Below are positions 1 to 5,719 of a DNA stretch of 8,832 bases, piece after piece. The notes below the pieces were generated by a model. It did not search any database. It worked only from the letters and a program-made list of their open reading frames with translations, and was not told where the DNA came from. The DNA comes from an uncultured Clostridium sp. Lineage in GTDB: Bacteria > Bacillota > Clostridia > Peptostreptococcales > Peptostreptococcaceae. The stretch is from assembly GCA_900539645.1 (NCBI GenBank), contig UQCY01000072.1, positions 1 through 8,832 of the forward strand, in the 5' to 3' direction. Made by a program: the position numbers and the translations under genes. Position 1 is the first letter of the stretch; every line of letters begins with the position of its first letter.

Positions 1-233
1 CAGAAATAAGTAGGGTTCTAAAAAATAATGGGGAGCTTATACTTGAAGATCTTAATATGGACAATATAAAAAATAAGATGAAATATTTAAAGAGAAGAAT
101 ATGTGGTCTTTGTGCAAATCACTGTAATCCAAGTGATATAAAGAGAATATTCTCTAATTTAAGATTTGATGGGGTAATGGAAGATTTCGAAAGCAAGAAA
201 TATGTTTATGTAGCTAGAAAGAGAATGTTATAA
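1..233 (+). CDS. SAM-dependent methyltransferase, C-terminal fragment
   Basis: The frame is open from base 3 to the TAA at 231-233 and gives 76 residues; the start lies outside the window. The fragment opens with EISRVLKNNGELILED, which matches the strand and turn following motif III of class I methyltransferases (typically E-x-x-RVLKPGG-x-L). It ends in YVYVARKR, a usual last beta strand of that fold. A Cys/His cluster, CGLCANHC (residues 34-41 of the fragment), is not part of the common fold and might bind metal or mark a subfamily. The substrate cannot be told from this piece. A terminator follows 68 bases downstream, so this gene probably ends its transcript here. Confidence 0.7.
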   Translation, partial: EISRVLKNNGELILEDLNMDNIKNKMKYLKRRICGLCANHCNPSDIKRIFSNLRFDGVMEDFESKKYVYVARKRML

Positions 234-301
234 TTCTTATAGCGATAAATATAAAAAGCAACATTAACAGAATGTAAAAAATATAATAGAATGATATAAT
301 T

Positions 302-334
302 AATAGGTCTGGCAGATTATGCCAGACCTATTTT
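302..334 (+). terminator. Rho-independent terminator after the methyltransferase
   Basis: A perfect 13-bp stem (302-314 with 320-332) encloses a 5-base loop (GATTA) and is followed by a short T run. The stem contains a GC-rich centre (GGTCTGGCA/TGCCAGACC). It separates the methyltransferase from the small membrane protein gene. The T tail is short, so termination may be partial. Confidence 0.75.
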
Positions 335-353
335 AGAATAGGGAGATGATTTT

Positions 354-527
354 TTGATAAACTACGAGATAGTATTTGTTGTTCTTCTGTTTATGGTTCT
401 TGTGTCAATTCAGTTTACATTGAACAAAATTTACGTGGAATTGAAGGATATAAAGAGAATGATGAAGAACAAGGAATTAGAAGAAATAACAGAAAAGGAA
501 AAAAAGTTTGACTCATTTAGATTTTAA
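354..527 (+). CDS. Small single-pass membrane protein, 57 aa
   Basis: The gene starts at TTG, chosen because GGGAG at 341-345 sits 8 bases upstream and the nearest ATG (346) hits a stop after three codons. The product has one hydrophobic segment (residues 5-22, IVFVVLLFMVLVSIQFTL) followed by a highly charged, Lys/Glu-rich, probably helical tail (residues 25-51) and the end FDSFRF. There is no signal-peptidase motif, so it is probably anchored with the tail in the cytoplasm. I do not recognise a family. It lies 63 bases upstream of the sigma-54 regulator on the same strand and may be co-transcribed with it, but nothing in the sequence ties the functions together. Confidence 0.55.
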   Translation: MINYEIVFVVLLFMVLVSIQFTLNKIYVELKDIKRMMKNKELEEITEKEKKFDSFRF

Positions 528-538
528 AAGAATAGATA
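508..538 (+). promoter_or_regulatory. Possible sigma-A promoter for cdsR
   Basis: TTGACT (508-513) is a 5/6 match to the -35 box, but the best -10 candidate, TAGATA (533-538), is poor and the spacer is 19 bp. The -35 lies inside the end of the small membrane protein gene. cdsR may instead be read through from upstream. Confidence 0.25.
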
Positions 539-590
539 TGAAGATGTTTGAATGTACGACTCACAATTTTAGAAAGGATAGGTAATTGTT

Positions 591-2354
591 ATGAAGATTG
601 AGCTAGGTTATATAAAAAACGATATACAAAATATAGCAGATGCAATAGAAACTGTATTAAAAATAGATGTAACAATAGTAGACGAAAATCTTATCAGAAT
701 TGCGGGTACTGGGAAATATATAAGTAAGATTGGCGAGCAAATAGACGGATATGCGTTTAAGAAGTCGCTACAGGACAGCGAGGTTATAGTTATAGATAAT
801 CCAAAAGTTAGCCCTATTTGCAAGGAGTGTTGTAGAGCGGGAAATTGTAATGAATTCGGGGAAATATGTTGTCCTATAGTGTGCGATGGGAAATCTTATG
901 GTGTGATAGGGCTTATAGCGTTCTCTGAGGAGCAGAGAAAGATAATTGAAACTAACAGCAATGGAATGGTAAATTTCCTCACTAGAATGGCAGATTTATT
1001 GTCTGGGAAATTAAAAGCAGCTATAAAATCTTACGAACTCGATATTGAAAAGAAGAAGCTTGAGACTTTGGTAGACGGTATGGACAAGGCTGTTGTGTCT
1101 ATAGATGTCGACGGCAGAATTGATAGATACAATCTGAAGTTTAAGAAGATGTTCAATATCAAGGACGATATTACAGGGAAAATTATTTTTGATATTTTTA
1201 AATTTATCAAAATTCCAGATAAGTATAGAAAAGGTCACTCTTTTAGTGCGAGCTTTAACTACAAAGGTGGAGGAAAGTCTATCAAAGGTATTTATAATAT
1301 GAGTAGGATTGAGCTTAATGGCGAGATTAAGGGGTATGTTATAGACTTTACCGATAAAAAAGAAGCTATTAAAAACTACAACAAGATGAATAAAGATAGA
1401 AGTATAATGATCGATAATATAATAGGTGAAAGTGAAGCTATTAAAAAGGTCAAGAAAGAGACGATTATGGCAGCTCAGTCTGTGTCTACTGTGCTTATAA
1501 CTGGTGAGAGTGGGACAGGTAAGGAGCTGTTTGCCAGGGCGATACACAACCATAGTAAGAGAGCTGAACATCCATTTATCGCAGTAAACTGTGCAGCTAT
1601 TCCAGATAATTTGCTAGAAAGTGAGCTATTTGGATACGAGGAAGGTGCGTTTACTGGTGCTAGAAAAGGTGGAAAACTTGGTATGTTTGAAATTGCCCAC
1701 AAAGGAAGCTTGTTTTTAGATGAGATTGGAGATATGAGCTTGCATCTTCAGTCAAAGCTTCTTAGAGTGCTTCAGGAGAAAGAAGTGAATAAAATTGGTG
1801 CGAAGTCTAATATCGAGATAGATGTTAGGATAATTGCAGCTACTAATAAGGAGCTTGAGAGTATGGTTAAAGAAGGGACTTTTAGGGAAGATTTATACTA
1901 TAGGTTGAATGTTATCCCTATAAAGCTACCTAGTCTTTCTCAGAGAAAGGGAGATATACCGCTTTTGATAGATTATATGATTAGAGAGTATTCTGTGAAG
2001 CTTGAGAAAAATGTCGAGGGAATTGACGAGGTTGCGTTGGATAGGATGCAAAAATACGGGTGGCCAGGAAATGTTAGAGAGCTTCAAAATAGTATTGAGT
2101 ATAGTGTAAATATGGCTCAGGGGAGCGAGATTACAGTCGATGTTCTTCCAAAGTCTATTCTGGAGTATGAGGAGAAGTTTGAGGAAGATGAGACTTCTGC
2201 TATAGAAACGTTGGAGGATCTTGAAAAGAGAGAAATACAGAAGGCGTTGAAAAGATATGGAGTATATAAAAAAGACAAAGAATTGGCAGCAAAAGCCCTA
2301 GGAATATCGAGGGCAACATTATATCGTAAAATTGAAAAATATAATATCAAGTAA
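591..2354 (+). CDS. cdsR: Sigma-54-dependent transcriptional activator with Cys-rich sensor, PAS, AAA+ and Fis HTH
   Basis: This 587-residue protein is a bacterial enhancer-binding protein. Residues 1-145 form a ligand-sensing region with seven cysteines in 22 residues (C77, C80, C81, C86, C93, C94, C98). Residues 155-260 look like a PAS domain. The AAA+ domain carries Walker A GESGTGKE (305-312), the sigma-54 contact loop GAFTGA (352-357), Walker [10 protein letters not shown] (373-381) and the RLNVIPI segment (438-444). A Fis-type HTH closes it ([17 protein letters not shown], 565-581). A weak AGGT ribosome site (580-583) precedes the ATG. It should use ATP to open sigma-54 RNA polymerase promoters. 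The gene just downstream encodes a cysteine desulfidase with a clear -24/-12 promoter, so it is probably the cysteine-responsive activator called CdsR in C. difficile. The name is from memory and context; the family assignment is secure. Its last codons form one arm of a long inverted repeat. Confidence 0.9.
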   Translation: MKIELGYIKNDIQNIADAIETVLKIDVTIVDENLIRIAGTGKYISKIGEQIDGYAFKKSLQDSEVIVIDNPKVSPICKECCRAGNCNEFGEICCPIVCDGKSYGVIGLIAFSEEQRKIIETNSNGMVNFLTRMADLLSGKLKAAIKSYELDIEKKKLETLVDGMDKAVVSIDVDGRIDRYNLKFKKMFNIKDDITGKIIFDIFKFIKIPDKYRKGHSFSASFNYKGGGKSIKGIYNMSRIELNGEIKGYVIDFTDKKEAIKNYNKMNKDRSIMIDNIIGESEAIKKVKKETIMAAQSVSTVLITGESGTGKELFARAIHNHSKRAEHPFIAVNCAAIPDNLLESELFGYEEGAFTGARKGGKLGMFEIAHKGSLFLDEIGDMSLHLQSKLLRVLQEKEVNKIGAKSNIEIDVRIIAATNKELESMVKEGTFREDLYYRLNVIPIKLPSLSQRKGDIPLLIDYMIREYSVKLEKNVEGIDEVALDRMQKYGWPGNVRELQNSIEYSVNMAQGSEITVDVLPKSILEYEEKFEEDETSAIETLEDLEKREIQKALKRYGVYKKDKELAAKALGISRATLYRKIEKYNIK

Positions 2355-2516
2355 GAGATGATTCGTATAATAAGCTACTCTCCAGATTCAGTCATCACAG
2401 GGGTATCTCATCAGAGATGAAATACCGCAGTGATGACTTTGTATTGTCGAGTGAGCTTATTATACGTCATCATCTCTATACTGTGATATTATATTTTTTC
2501 AATTTTAGATAATAAT
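2318..2516 (+). repeat. Foldback element E1 downstream of cdsR
   Basis: The outer stem pairs 2327-2376 with 2454-2507, about 50 bp with only single-base bulges; weaker pairing reaches 2318 and 2516. The left arm covers the last nine cdsR codons and the stop, so the right arm is an inverted copy of the gene's 3' end. Inside lies a 78-base core (2378-2455): CTC, a conserved internal-loop strand TCCAGATTC (2381-2389), a 9-bp inner stem (AGTCATCAC/GTGATGACT), a GGTAT...ATACC hairpin, then the other loop strand ATTGTCG (2443-2449). The core is 73/78 identical to that of E2, although the outer stems are unrelated. No T run follows the right arm, so it is not an ordinary terminator. It could be a structured 3'-UTR RNA or a mobile-element footprint. 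Confidence 0.85.
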
Positions 2517-2591
2517 CTTGCTTACGGGAGAGTAGAAAAAGAGGAATGTTTTCGAATTTATTGAGAGAGCTAATTATAATGAACCCTTTTT

Positions 2592-2645
2592 CTACGGTAA
2601 TTCTATAAGTTTTCAATTTTTGATATAAAGAATTTGCCTCTGGGA
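2592..2645 (-). repeat. Probable second, decayed inverted copy of the cdsR 3' end
   Basis: On the minus strand this stretch contains GGCAAATTC, TTATATC and AAATTGAAAA in the same order as in the last codons of cdsR (GGCAACA, TTATATCG, AAATTGAAAA). It is also a direct repeat of the E1 right arm (TTTCAATTTT at 2497-2506 and 2611-2620, 114 bases apart). Read in the minus frame, both copies give Y-x-KLK-x-Y-x-ITV, like the cdsR ending [12 protein letters not shown] richness makes chance similarity a real risk. Confidence 0.4.
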
Positions 2646-2733
2646 ATGAGATGAGGTTGGATAAGTTTGTTTTTAGGTTAGTAGGAGAGTGTTTTTGTAG
2701 GAGTGTGTGTATAGTTATTATAGTTGCGTGTAT

Positions 2734-2786
2734 TCTCATTTTGAGATTATTTCTCAAAATGAGATTTTTTTATACCTAAAATGAGA
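2734..2786 (+). promoter_or_regulatory. Upstream activator sites for the cdsB promoter
   Basis: Two 13-bp dyads occur in tandem: TCTCATTTTGAGA (2734-2746) and TCTCAAAATGAGA (2752-2764), 18 bases from start to start. Each is a palindrome of TCTCA-N3-TGAGA, and the two are also inverted copies of one another. A third, half-conserved copy (ACCTAAAATGAGA) is at 2774-2786, and a further half-site TTTTGAGA is at 2821-2828. They lie about 125-175 bases upstream of the -24 box, the usual place for enhancer-binding protein sites. The Fis-type HTH of the CdsR-like regulator is the obvious ligand (inference). Confidence 0.7.
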
Positions 2787-2907
2787 AAAAAATATTTTTT
2801 GAAAAGTTGATAATAAATATTTTTGAGATGATAATATAAAAAAATAATAGGCTTAAAGCTAGTTATATAGCCAAATATAAGGTTTTATGAAAATAATTTT
2901 AGAAGTT

Positions 2908-2922
2908 TGGCACGAGATATGC
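2908..2922 (+). promoter_or_regulatory. Sigma-54 (-24/-12) promoter of cdsB
   Basis: TGGCACGAGATATGC matches the sigma-54 consensus TGGCACG-N4-TTGCW with one change. The invariant GG (2909-2910) and GC (2921-2922) are exactly one helical phase apart, as required. Transcription should start near 2934, giving a leader of about 113 bases before the ATG. With the activator gene upstream and dyads at 2734-2786, this is the best supported regulatory site in the window. Confidence 0.9.
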
Positions 2923-3046
2923 TTATTATATATGGCGTGGAAAGGGTTATCAGATAATCCCAATGTATGAACAGAAATTTATTTAGAACTATTTAGAAAT
3001 ATAATATTGAAATACGAGAGATATTAGATTATATGGAGGGTGTAAG

Positions 3047-4354
3047 ATGAGAGATATAAGAAATGAATTAGTTGAAATGTTAAGAAATGAAGTTAAGCCA
3101 GCAGTTGGTTGTACAGAACCAGTTGCTTTAGCATTAGCTTGTGCAAAAGCTAAGGAACTTTTAGGTGAAGAAGTTGTAGATAACAAGATGTTAGTAAGTA
3201 ATAACATATTCAAAAACGGAATGGGTGTTGGTATACCAGGAAGTAAGATATTAGGATTAAAAGTTGCTGCTTGCATGGGTATAGTTGGTGGAAAATCTGC
3301 AGACGGATTAAGCGTTCTTGAAGGTTTAACTGAAGAAGAAGTTAGAGAATCAGAAAAATACTTAGAAGAACATAATATATCAGTAGAGCCAACAGATTCA
3401 GCTGATAAGATATACTTAGAAGTTATGTTAAAAGGTGCTAATCATGAAGTATTAGTTAAGATAAGAGGAAGACACGATAACTTTACATATCTTGCAAAAG
3501 ATGGAGAAGTTATATTAGATAATGAACCAAAAGAAGTAAGTGCAACAGAAAATACAAAAGAAGAAAGAAAAGAAACTTTAATGGACAATGCTACAGTTGC
3601 TGAAATAGTTGACAACGTAGAAAAAATGGACTTTGAAGATATAAAATTCCTTCTTGACGGTATAACAATGAACAGAGCTATGGCAGAAGTTGGTTTAAGA
3701 GAAAAAACTGGTGTTGGTACTGGTTTTGGAATTAAAGAAGCTATAAAAGCTGGAGAATTAGGTGATGACCTTGTAAACTATGCAATGATGCTTACATCAG
3801 CAGCTTCAGATGCTAGAATGTCAGGTGTTAAGATGCCAGTTATGAGTTCAAACGGAAGTGGTAACCACGGTTTAACAGCAATACTTCCAATAGCTGCATA
3901 CAACGAAAGAAATCCTCAGAGCGATGAAAGAGTTGCTAGAGCTTTAGCAATATCTCATTTAATAACTGCATACATCAAAAACTTCACAGGTAGATTATCT
4001 CCAATGTGTGGATGTGGTGTTGCAGCAGCAATAGGATGTACAGCAGGTCTTTCTTGGTTAATGGACGCTGAACAGTCTCAGATAGAAGGAGCTATGGAAA
4101 ATATGATAGCTAACTTAAGTGGTATGATATGTGACGGTGCAAAACCAGGATGTGCTTGTAAATTAGCTACTGCATCTTCTGCAGCAGTTCAGAATGCTAT
4201 ACTTGCTAAGAGAGGATGTATAGTTCCAGGACTTAACGGTATAGTTGGTAGATCTGTTGATGAAAGTGTTAGAGCATTAGGATGCGTTGGAGATGAAGGA
4301 ATGTCTGTAACTGACAACGTAATACTTGATGTTATGAATGAAATGAATAAATAA
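3047..4354 (+). CDS. cdsB: L-cysteine desulfidase (CdsB/CyuA/YhaM family, [4Fe-4S])
   Basis: The 435-residue product belongs to the L-cysteine desulfidase family, related to the iron-sulfur L-serine dehydratase alpha chain. It breaks L-cysteine into pyruvate, ammonia and hydrogen sulfide in the cytoplasm. The N-terminal VGCTEPVALALA holds the conserved Cys22. A Gly-rich motif, MSSNGSGNHG, is at 266-275. The C-terminal cysteines that should ligate the cluster are C321/C323 (SPMCGCG), C331, C362 and C369/C371 (CDGAKPGCAC). Length is normal for the family. The ATG has a GGAGG site (3035-3039) 7 bases upstream. The gene is alone in its transcript: sigma-54 promoter before it, terminator 37 bases after it. 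Sigma-54 control by the neighbouring activator would tie expression to cysteine supply. Codon use is strongly biased to A/T-ending codons, more than in cdsR, consistent with high expression. Confidence 0.93.
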   Translation: MRDIRNELVEMLRNEVKPAVGCTEPVALALACAKAKELLGEEVVDNKMLVSNNIFKNGMGVGIPGSKILGLKVAACMGIVGGKSADGLSVLEGLTEEEVRESEKYLEEHNISVEPTDSADKIYLEVMLKGANHEVLVKIRGRHDNFTYLAKDGEVILDNEPKEVSATENTKEERKETLMDNATVAEIVDNVEKMDFEDIKFLLDGITMNRAMAEVGLREKTGVGTGFGIKEAIKAGELGDDLVNYAMMLTSAASDARMSGVKMPVMSSNGSGNHGLTAILPIAAYNERNPQSDERVARALAISHLITAYIKNFTGRLSPMCGCGVAAAIGCTAGLSWLMDAEQSQIEGAMENMIANLSGMICDGAKPGCACKLATASSAAVQNAILAKRGCIVPGLNGIVGRSVDESVRALGCVGDEGMSVTDNVILDVMNEMNK

Positions 4355-4390
4355 GCCTTTAAATAATCTTAAAATATAATTTTTCAAAAA

Positions 4391-4420
4391 TGCCGTATCG
4401 ATTTTCGATGCGGTATTTTT
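4391..4420 (+). terminator. Rho-independent terminator of cdsB
   Basis: The stem CCGTATCGA/TCGATGCGG (4393-4401 with 4405-4413, one G-T pair) has a 3-base loop and is followed by TATTTTT. It starts 37 bases after the cdsB stop. Its sequence is repeated in inverted form at 4563-4580, beyond element E2. Confidence 0.85.
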
Positions 4421-4580
4421 ATTTGGTGAGGTGTGCGATAGAAACAACCTTCTCTCCAGACTCAGTCATCACAAGGGTATCTCATCAGAGATGAAATACC
4501 GCAGTGCTGCCTTCGTATTGTCGAGTGAGGTTGTTTTCTATCGCACACTTTTGGTAAAAATAGCAATCGAAAATCGATAC
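4395..4580 (+). repeat. Foldback element E2 downstream of cdsB
   Basis: The inner part of the outer stem pairs 4431-4450 with 4528-4548 (20 bp, one bulged A). After a less regular stretch the arms pair again, 4395-4411 with 4563-4580 (17 of 18), so the right side is an inverted copy of the cdsB terminator. The 78-base core (4452-4529) differs from that of E1 at only five positions. It has the conserved loop strands TCCAGACTC (4455-4463) and ATTGTCG (4517-4523). Two of its differences break inner-stem pairs without compensation. It sits between the cdsB terminator and the toxin remnant. Confidence 0.85.
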
Positions 4581-4643
4581 TGGATGCTTTTGGAATTATA
4601 TTTGTAAGAATTATTTAGAGGATTATTTTGCGTGGTGAGGTGT
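4424..4643 (+). repeat. 11-bp direct repeats flanking E2
   Basis: TGGTGAGGTGT occurs at 4424-4434 and 4633-4643, on either side of most of E2. Similarity continues for about ten more bases (GCGATAGAAA against ATGACAAAAA), where every difference is a transition. The second copy lies inside the truncated toxin frame. It could be a target-site duplication or a leftover second toxin fragment. Confidence 0.5.
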
Positions 4644-4738
4644 ATGACAAAAAAGTAAAAAACCACCAGACTATTGGACGTAGTGGTGGTTTTACTATTA
4701 CTTTTACTTTTAAACTTAGTTTTAAAAGAGAAAAATAA
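4628..4738 (+). pseudogene. Type I toxin-antitoxin toxin, N-terminally truncated remnant
   Basis: The frame is open from after a TAG at 4616-4618 to the TAA at 4736-4738. From a TTG at 4628 it would give 36 residues ending VKNHQTIGRSGGFTITFTFK followed by LSFKREK. A basic, SG-containing tail of alternating Phe/Lys/Thr is typical of small membrane toxins of clostridial type I systems, which normally start with a hydrophobic helix of about 20 residues. That helix is missing: upstream in frame are only RIILRGEVYDKK and a stop. The locus keeps the expected architecture, with its own terminator after the stop and an antisense RNA promoter just beyond. AGAGG precedes the TTG by 6 bases, so a short peptide might still be made, but without the helix it is probably harmless. 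Assignment rests on the tail pattern and gene architecture. Confidence 0.6.
4649..4693 (-). terminator. Terminator of the antitoxin RNA
   Basis: Read on the minus strand, AAAACCACCA (4693-4684) pairs perfectly with TGGTGGTTTT (4668-4659) around a 15-base loop, followed by TTACTTTTTT. It lies within the toxin coding frame, so its sequence also encodes part of the toxin tail. Confidence 0.75.
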
Positions 4739-4771
4739 CCTAGCTACCTTCTAAAAGTTATTCTTATCTCT
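4650..4771 (-). ncRNA. Antisense antitoxin RNA, about 120 nt
   Basis: A minus-strand transcript is predicted from an extended -10 box (4786-4778) to a strong terminator ending near 4650. It is complementary to the whole C-terminal part of the toxin frame and to the toxin terminator. The toxin mRNA and this RNA would be convergent with overlapping 3' ends, the arrangement known for C. difficile type I systems. Promoter and terminator both look intact although the toxin is truncated, so it may still be made and could act on related toxin mRNAs elsewhere. No expression data are available here. Confidence 0.6.
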
Positions 4772-4775
4772 TTTT
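4724..4775 (+). terminator. Terminator of the toxin transcript
   Basis: AAAAGAGA...AATAAC (4724-4739) pairs with GTTATT...TCTCTTTT (4757-4774), with a small asymmetry in the middle and a 17-base loop, followed by a T run. It overlaps the last four toxin codons. Confidence 0.6.
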
Positions 4776-4777
4776 AT

Positions 4778-4786
4778 ATTATACCA
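4778..4786 (-). promoter_or_regulatory. Extended -10 promoter of the antitoxin RNA
   Basis: On the minus strand, TGGTATAAT is a perfect TG-N-TATAAT extended -10. No good -35 box is seen 17-18 bases upstream, which extended -10 promoters tolerate. The start would be near 4771. Confidence 0.6.
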
Positions 4787-4927
4787 CATTAAAAAAATAG
4801 AGATACCTTTTGAAAGATTTTTAACTTTAAAATATTATTAACTAGAGAATATTTGTGAAATTAAGGAAAAAAATTAAATAAGTAGATTTATCTAAGTTAT
4901 TATAGATAGTATTTTTCTATTAAACTA

Positions 4928-4956
4928 TTGAAAATACTCAATAATTCGTATAAAAT
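4928..4956 (+). promoter_or_regulatory. Sigma-A promoter of hpt
   Basis: TTGAAA (4928-4933), a 17-bp spacer and TAAAAT (4951-4956) form a good vegetative promoter. Transcription would start near 4963, about 26 bases before the ATG. The 190 bases between the toxin locus and this promoter are AT-rich and I see nothing else in them. Confidence 0.7.
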
Positions 4957-4988
4957 AATCTGTATAACAAAAGAATCGGAGGTCTAAA

Positions 4989-5528
4989 ATGGACATAACT
5001 AAAAAGAAATGGGAAACAATGTACACAGAAGAGGACATTGCAAAAAGAGTAAAAGAACTTGGAGCACAGATAACAGAAGATTATAAAGATAAAAAATTAA
5101 TGGTAGTTGCACTACTTAGAGGAAGCTTTATATTCTGCGCAGACTTAGTTAGATGCATAGATTTACCACTTAGAGTAAACTTTATGACAACATCTAGCTA
5201 CGGAAACTCAGAAGAAACTAGCGGAACAGTTAAAGTATCTTCAGATGTAACTGTAGATTTAGAAGGATACGATGTACTTGTAGTTGATGATATAACTGAC
5301 AGTGCAGTGACTATGGATTTTGTGCTTAAACATTTAAAAGCTAAAAATCCAGCGAGCATAAAAAGCTGTGTGCTACTAGACAAACCTTCAAGAAGAAAAG
5401 TTGACCTAGTGCCAGACTACTGTGGATATGAAGTAGAGGACAAATTCGTTGTTGGATACGGATTTGACTGTGGAGACTACTTCAGAAACGTACCATACAT
5501 ATTCAACGTAACAGACGAAGATAGATAA
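4989..5528 (+). CDS. hpt: Hypoxanthine phosphoribosyltransferase family protein with altered PRPP loop
   Basis: The 179-residue product is of normal length for this family, which joins hypoxanthine or guanine to PRPP in purine salvage. Recognisable parts are the pyrophosphate loop LLRGSF (42-47), the mobile-loop SSYG (69-72), the PRPP segment VVDDITDSAVTM (98-109) with catalytic Asp104, the purine-binding LLDKPSRRKVD (129-139, Lys132) and DKFVVGYGFD (151-160, metal-binding Asp160). The usual PRPP loop is VEDIIDTG-x-T; here it is VDDITDSAVT, with Glu to Asp, Thr to Ser and Gly to Ala. The ATG has GGAGG (4978-4982) 6 bases upstream. It has its own promoter and terminator. Clostridia usually carry another hpt near tilS/ftsH, so this is probably a paralog, perhaps with different base preference (inference). 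Confidence 0.88.
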   Translation: MDITKKKWETMYTEEDIAKRVKELGAQITEDYKDKKLMVVALLRGSFIFCADLVRCIDLPLRVNFMTTSSYGNSEETSGTVKVSSDVTVDLEGYDVLVVDDITDSAVTMDFVLKHLKAKNPASIKSCVLLDKPSRRKVDLVPDYCGYEVEDKFVVGYGFDCGDYFRNVPYIFNVTDEDR

Positions 5529-5538
5529 TTAGAGAAAT

Positions 5539-5570
5539 AGACCTTTGTATATTTACAAGGGTCTTTTTTT
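5539..5570 (+). terminator. Rho-independent terminator of hpt
   Basis: An 11-bp stem (5539-5549 with 5554-5564, one G-T pair) has a 4-base loop and a run of seven T. It starts 10 bases after the hpt stop codon. Confidence 0.9.
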
Positions 5571-5590
5571 CGGAAATAATTATAAAAAAT

Positions 5591-5714
5591 AAGGACAAGA
5601 GAAATAACTGCTCTACAGCGACAATTCTGCAAGCGCCCCATATCTTATAAATGTGTTACGTAATAGGATGGGGCGCTGAAGCCTGGAGCACAGAGCAGTT
5701 ATAATCTTGTCCTT
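5591..5714 (-). repeat. Foldback element E3 downstream of dapB copy 1
   Basis: The outer stem pairs AAGGACAAGA (5591-5600) and ATAACTGCTCT (5604-5614) with 5692-5714; the two halves are separated by a small internal loop. The inner stem is 9 bp (AGCGCCCCA 5632-5640 with TGGGGCGCT 5669-5677). Between the stems are the conserved loop strands CGACAAT (5619-5625) and GAAGCCTGGA (5678-5687). Read on the minus strand, from dapB, these are TCCAGGCTTC and ATTGTCG, as in E1 and E2. It starts 6 bases after the dapB stop and ends, in that direction, in ATTTTTTATAA, so here it probably also serves as the dapB terminator. It lies between convergent genes, and hpt has its own terminator on the other side. 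Confidence 0.8.
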
Positions 5715-5719
5715 TTATA

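Noticed and set aside
282..300. Two TATAAT boxes as promoter of the small membrane protein gene
   Set aside because: No acceptable -35 at 16-18 bases for either, and the second would start transcription within the terminator hairpin.
310..322. Sigma-54 promoter (TGG...TGC) near 310
   Set aside because: GG and GC are two bases too close, and the bases form the terminator stem.
1011..1571. 186-codon minus-strand frame inside cdsR
   Set aside because: It is a shadow of the activator gene; the plus-strand frame has intact AAA+ and PAS motifs across it.
2400..2430. Hammerhead ribozyme, suggested by ATCAGAGATGAAAT and CTGATGAGA on the other strand
   Set aside because: The CUGAUGA and GAAA boxes are not on one strand in the right order around three helices.
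2354..2477. E1 as an integron attC site or a plain terminator
   Set aside because: attC sites keep conserved outer ends and a variable centre, the reverse of what is seen; no T run follows E1 in the cdsR direction.
2476..2757. 93-codon minus-strand open frame as a protein gene
   Set aside because: It starts at a TTG (or ATG at 2739) within the operator dyads, has no ribosome site, and its end is the inverted copy of the cdsR 3' end. I treat it as a by-product of inverted duplication.
4395..4580. E2 as a MITE with 17-bp terminal inverted repeats
   Set aside because: The left repeat is the cdsB terminator itself and no target duplication abuts the ends; an inverted copy of local sequence explains it better.
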